This document shows positions 5,539 through 6,108 of a DNA stretch of 6,108 bases, in pieces. Under the pieces are notes generated by a model. That model was given only the letters and a program-made list of their open reading frames with translations. It was not told the DNA's origin and did not search any database. The stretch lies in NCBI GenBank assembly GCA_013214885.1, contig JABSRS010000220.1:1-6108 (forward strand). Reading direction: 5' to 3'. Position 1 is the stretch's first letter; every line of letters starts with the position of its first letter. The stretch is from Gammaproteobacteria bacterium. GTDB taxonomy: Bacteria > Pseudomonadota > Gammaproteobacteria > Enterobacterales > Psychrobiaceae. The position numbers were made by a program, and so were the translations under genes.

Positions 5539-5895
5539 ATGAAAGGTTTAATAATCCATACCGATGAAAATTCAATAATTATCCGAGCAGCTGACGAGCG
5601 AAAGTTTGAAGCCTCACATGGTGAAATAAAATCGACGTTATCGCCAAAAGTTGGCGATAACGTCGATTTTGATATTGATGGCGACAAGATAACTACGGTC
5701 TATATTCTGCGCCAATCATTAAATTTAGATCAAAGCTTAGACAAAGCGAAAGCAGCCGCTGGTAATTTTTATAATGATGTTGCTGGGACTATTAACGAAG
5801 AGAATCTTCAAAAAGCTAAAGTTATTGCCGCACAAACCGCTGCTAAAGCCAAAGGTGTAATCCAAGCTATAGATCTGTCTAGCATAAACTTATAA
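5539..5895 (+). CDS. Small protein with OB/cold-shock-like N-terminus
   Basis: This 118-aa protein has an intact frame and an AAAGGA site at 5522-5527 about 11 nt before the ATG. Residues 1-57 look like a small beta barrel: MKGLIIHTDENSIIIRAADE, then PKVGDNVDFDI and KITTVYIL. The order (K-G-x-I near the start, a middle strand, then GDxVDF) resembles the cold-shock/OB-like N-terminal segment of small gammaproteobacterial proteins, some of which carry a TM2 or similar membrane part; here no membrane part follows. Residues 65-108 are Ala/Lys/Gln-rich and probably one or two amphipathic helices (LDKAKAAAGNF, LQKAKVIAAQTAAKAKG). Nucleic-acid binding is possible but unproven. Codons 30-44 lie in a perfect inverted repeat. 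The gene is divergent from the sigma factor, and its last codons form the first copy of a downstream repeat. Confidence 0.82.
   Translation: MKGLIIHTDENSIIIRAADERKFEASHGEIKSTLSPKVGDNVDFDIDGDKITTVYILRQSLNLDQSLDKAKAAAGNFYNDVAGTINEENLQKAKVIAAQTAAKAKGVIQAIDLSSINL
5628..5670. repeat. Perfect 20-bp-stem inverted repeat inside a gene
   Basis: Positions 5628-5647 are exactly complementary to 5651-5670, with only 3 nt (5648-5650) between. The arm reads AAAATCGACGTTATCGCCAA. Because of the symmetry, both strands read almost the same peptide here (STLSP, then GDNVDF). In mRNA it would make a very stable stem-loop within codons 30-44 of the 118-aa gene; there is no T-run after it, so it is not a standard terminator. 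Confidence 0.95.
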
Positions 5896-5903
5896 TTGGA
5901 CAC

Positions 5904-5985
5904 AACTTATAATTAGACAGGCACAATTATATCTTTGAAATAAAACTTATAATTAGACAGGCACAATTATATCTTTGAAATAAAA
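5904..5985. repeat. 40-bp tandem duplication after the 118-aa gene
   Basis: Copy one (5904-5943) and copy two (5944-5983) are identical, and the match runs 2 nt further to 5985. Each contains ACTTATAATTAGACAGGCAC. A shorter, diverged start of the same unit, ACTTATAATT then GGACA, lies at 5888-5902 and includes the stop codon of the 118-aa gene. Perfect identity suggests a recent duplication. Two copies without spacers are not a CRISPR array. Confidence 0.9.
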
Positions 5986-6108
5986 TGTGATAGTTAAACT
6001 ATTACCCCGTTTATTATTAGGTTTGGTGCTGGAGAGGCTTGTTCTGAACGAAATTGTTGGCGTTTCATAATAATTCTCTAATTGGCTGAGCCAAATAATA
6101 ATTTTTTA
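5986..6108. other. Right edge, no supported gene
   Basis: No convincing gene is seen. A 24-codon minus-strand frame (ATG at 6066-6068, stop at 5994-5996) begins MKRQQFRSEQ, faintly like the start of IS3-type OrfA proteins, but it closes at once and no further similarity appears. A short palindrome TTGGCTGAGCCAA sits near 6080-6095, between two copies of ATAATAATT. Confidence 0.3.

Noticed and set aside
5451..5687. Minus-strand open frame of 78 codons
   Set aside because: It overlaps the 118-aa gene; its STLSPTFGDNVDFI similarity to that protein is explained by the perfect inverted repeat reading alike on both strands.
5904..5985. CRISPR-like repeats
   Set aside because: There are only two directly abutting copies, no spacers and no cas genes.
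5994..6068. Minus-strand 24-aa frame starting MKRQQFRSEQ
   Set aside because: The likeness to IS3 OrfA starts covers about ten residues, then the frame ends; no inverted repeat or downstream transposase sequence supports it.

Overview
The window looks like accessory chromosomal DNA from an AT-rich marine gammaproteobacterium of the Shewanella/Colwellia/Vibrio type. That is inferred from low GC, codon use rich in TTA/AAA/GAT, IS3-type transposase debris and the style of the proteins; no rRNA or housekeeping gene fixes the taxon. No tRNA, rRNA or CRISPR array was seen.

Layout. (1) 1-1300 is an IS graveyard. A strong hairpin terminator (102-132) is followed by a decayed, internally deleted IS3-family element on the minus strand (about 395-1016). 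Beyond it lie a short orphan reading frame and a small minus-strand piece resembling the N-terminus of an ISAs1/H-repeat transposase. (2) 1473-3962 is a plus-strand cluster of four genes: a minimal J-domain protein, then three proteins I do not recognise (153, 215 and 306 aa). All three carry acidic clusters, strongest in the tails of the first and third. They probably form one operon, closed by a long hairpin at 3983-4034. (3) On the minus strand, converging on that hairpin, are an ECF-type sigma factor (4730-5323) and, 2 nt behind it, a very short Hanks-type Ser/Thr kinase (4038-4727) that stops just after its DFG-equivalent motif. (4) Divergent from the sigma gene is a 118-aa protein with an N-terminal beta-rich, OB/cold-shock-like segment. 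Its coding region contains a perfect 20-bp-stem inverted repeat. After it comes a 40-bp tandem duplication and about 120 nt with no clear gene.

How the parts may work together (inference). The sigma/kinase pair resembles gammaproteobacterial pairs in which a kinase activates an anti-sigma-less ECF factor by phosphorylation. The intergenic region at 5324-5538, with overlapping inverted repeats, is the obvious place for its own control. The J-domain protein should recruit and stimulate an Hsp70 (DnaK) encoded elsewhere; its three partners are candidate clients or cofactors. Nothing in the sequence proves that the sigma factor controls the J-domain operon; only the convergent placement and shared terminator connect them.
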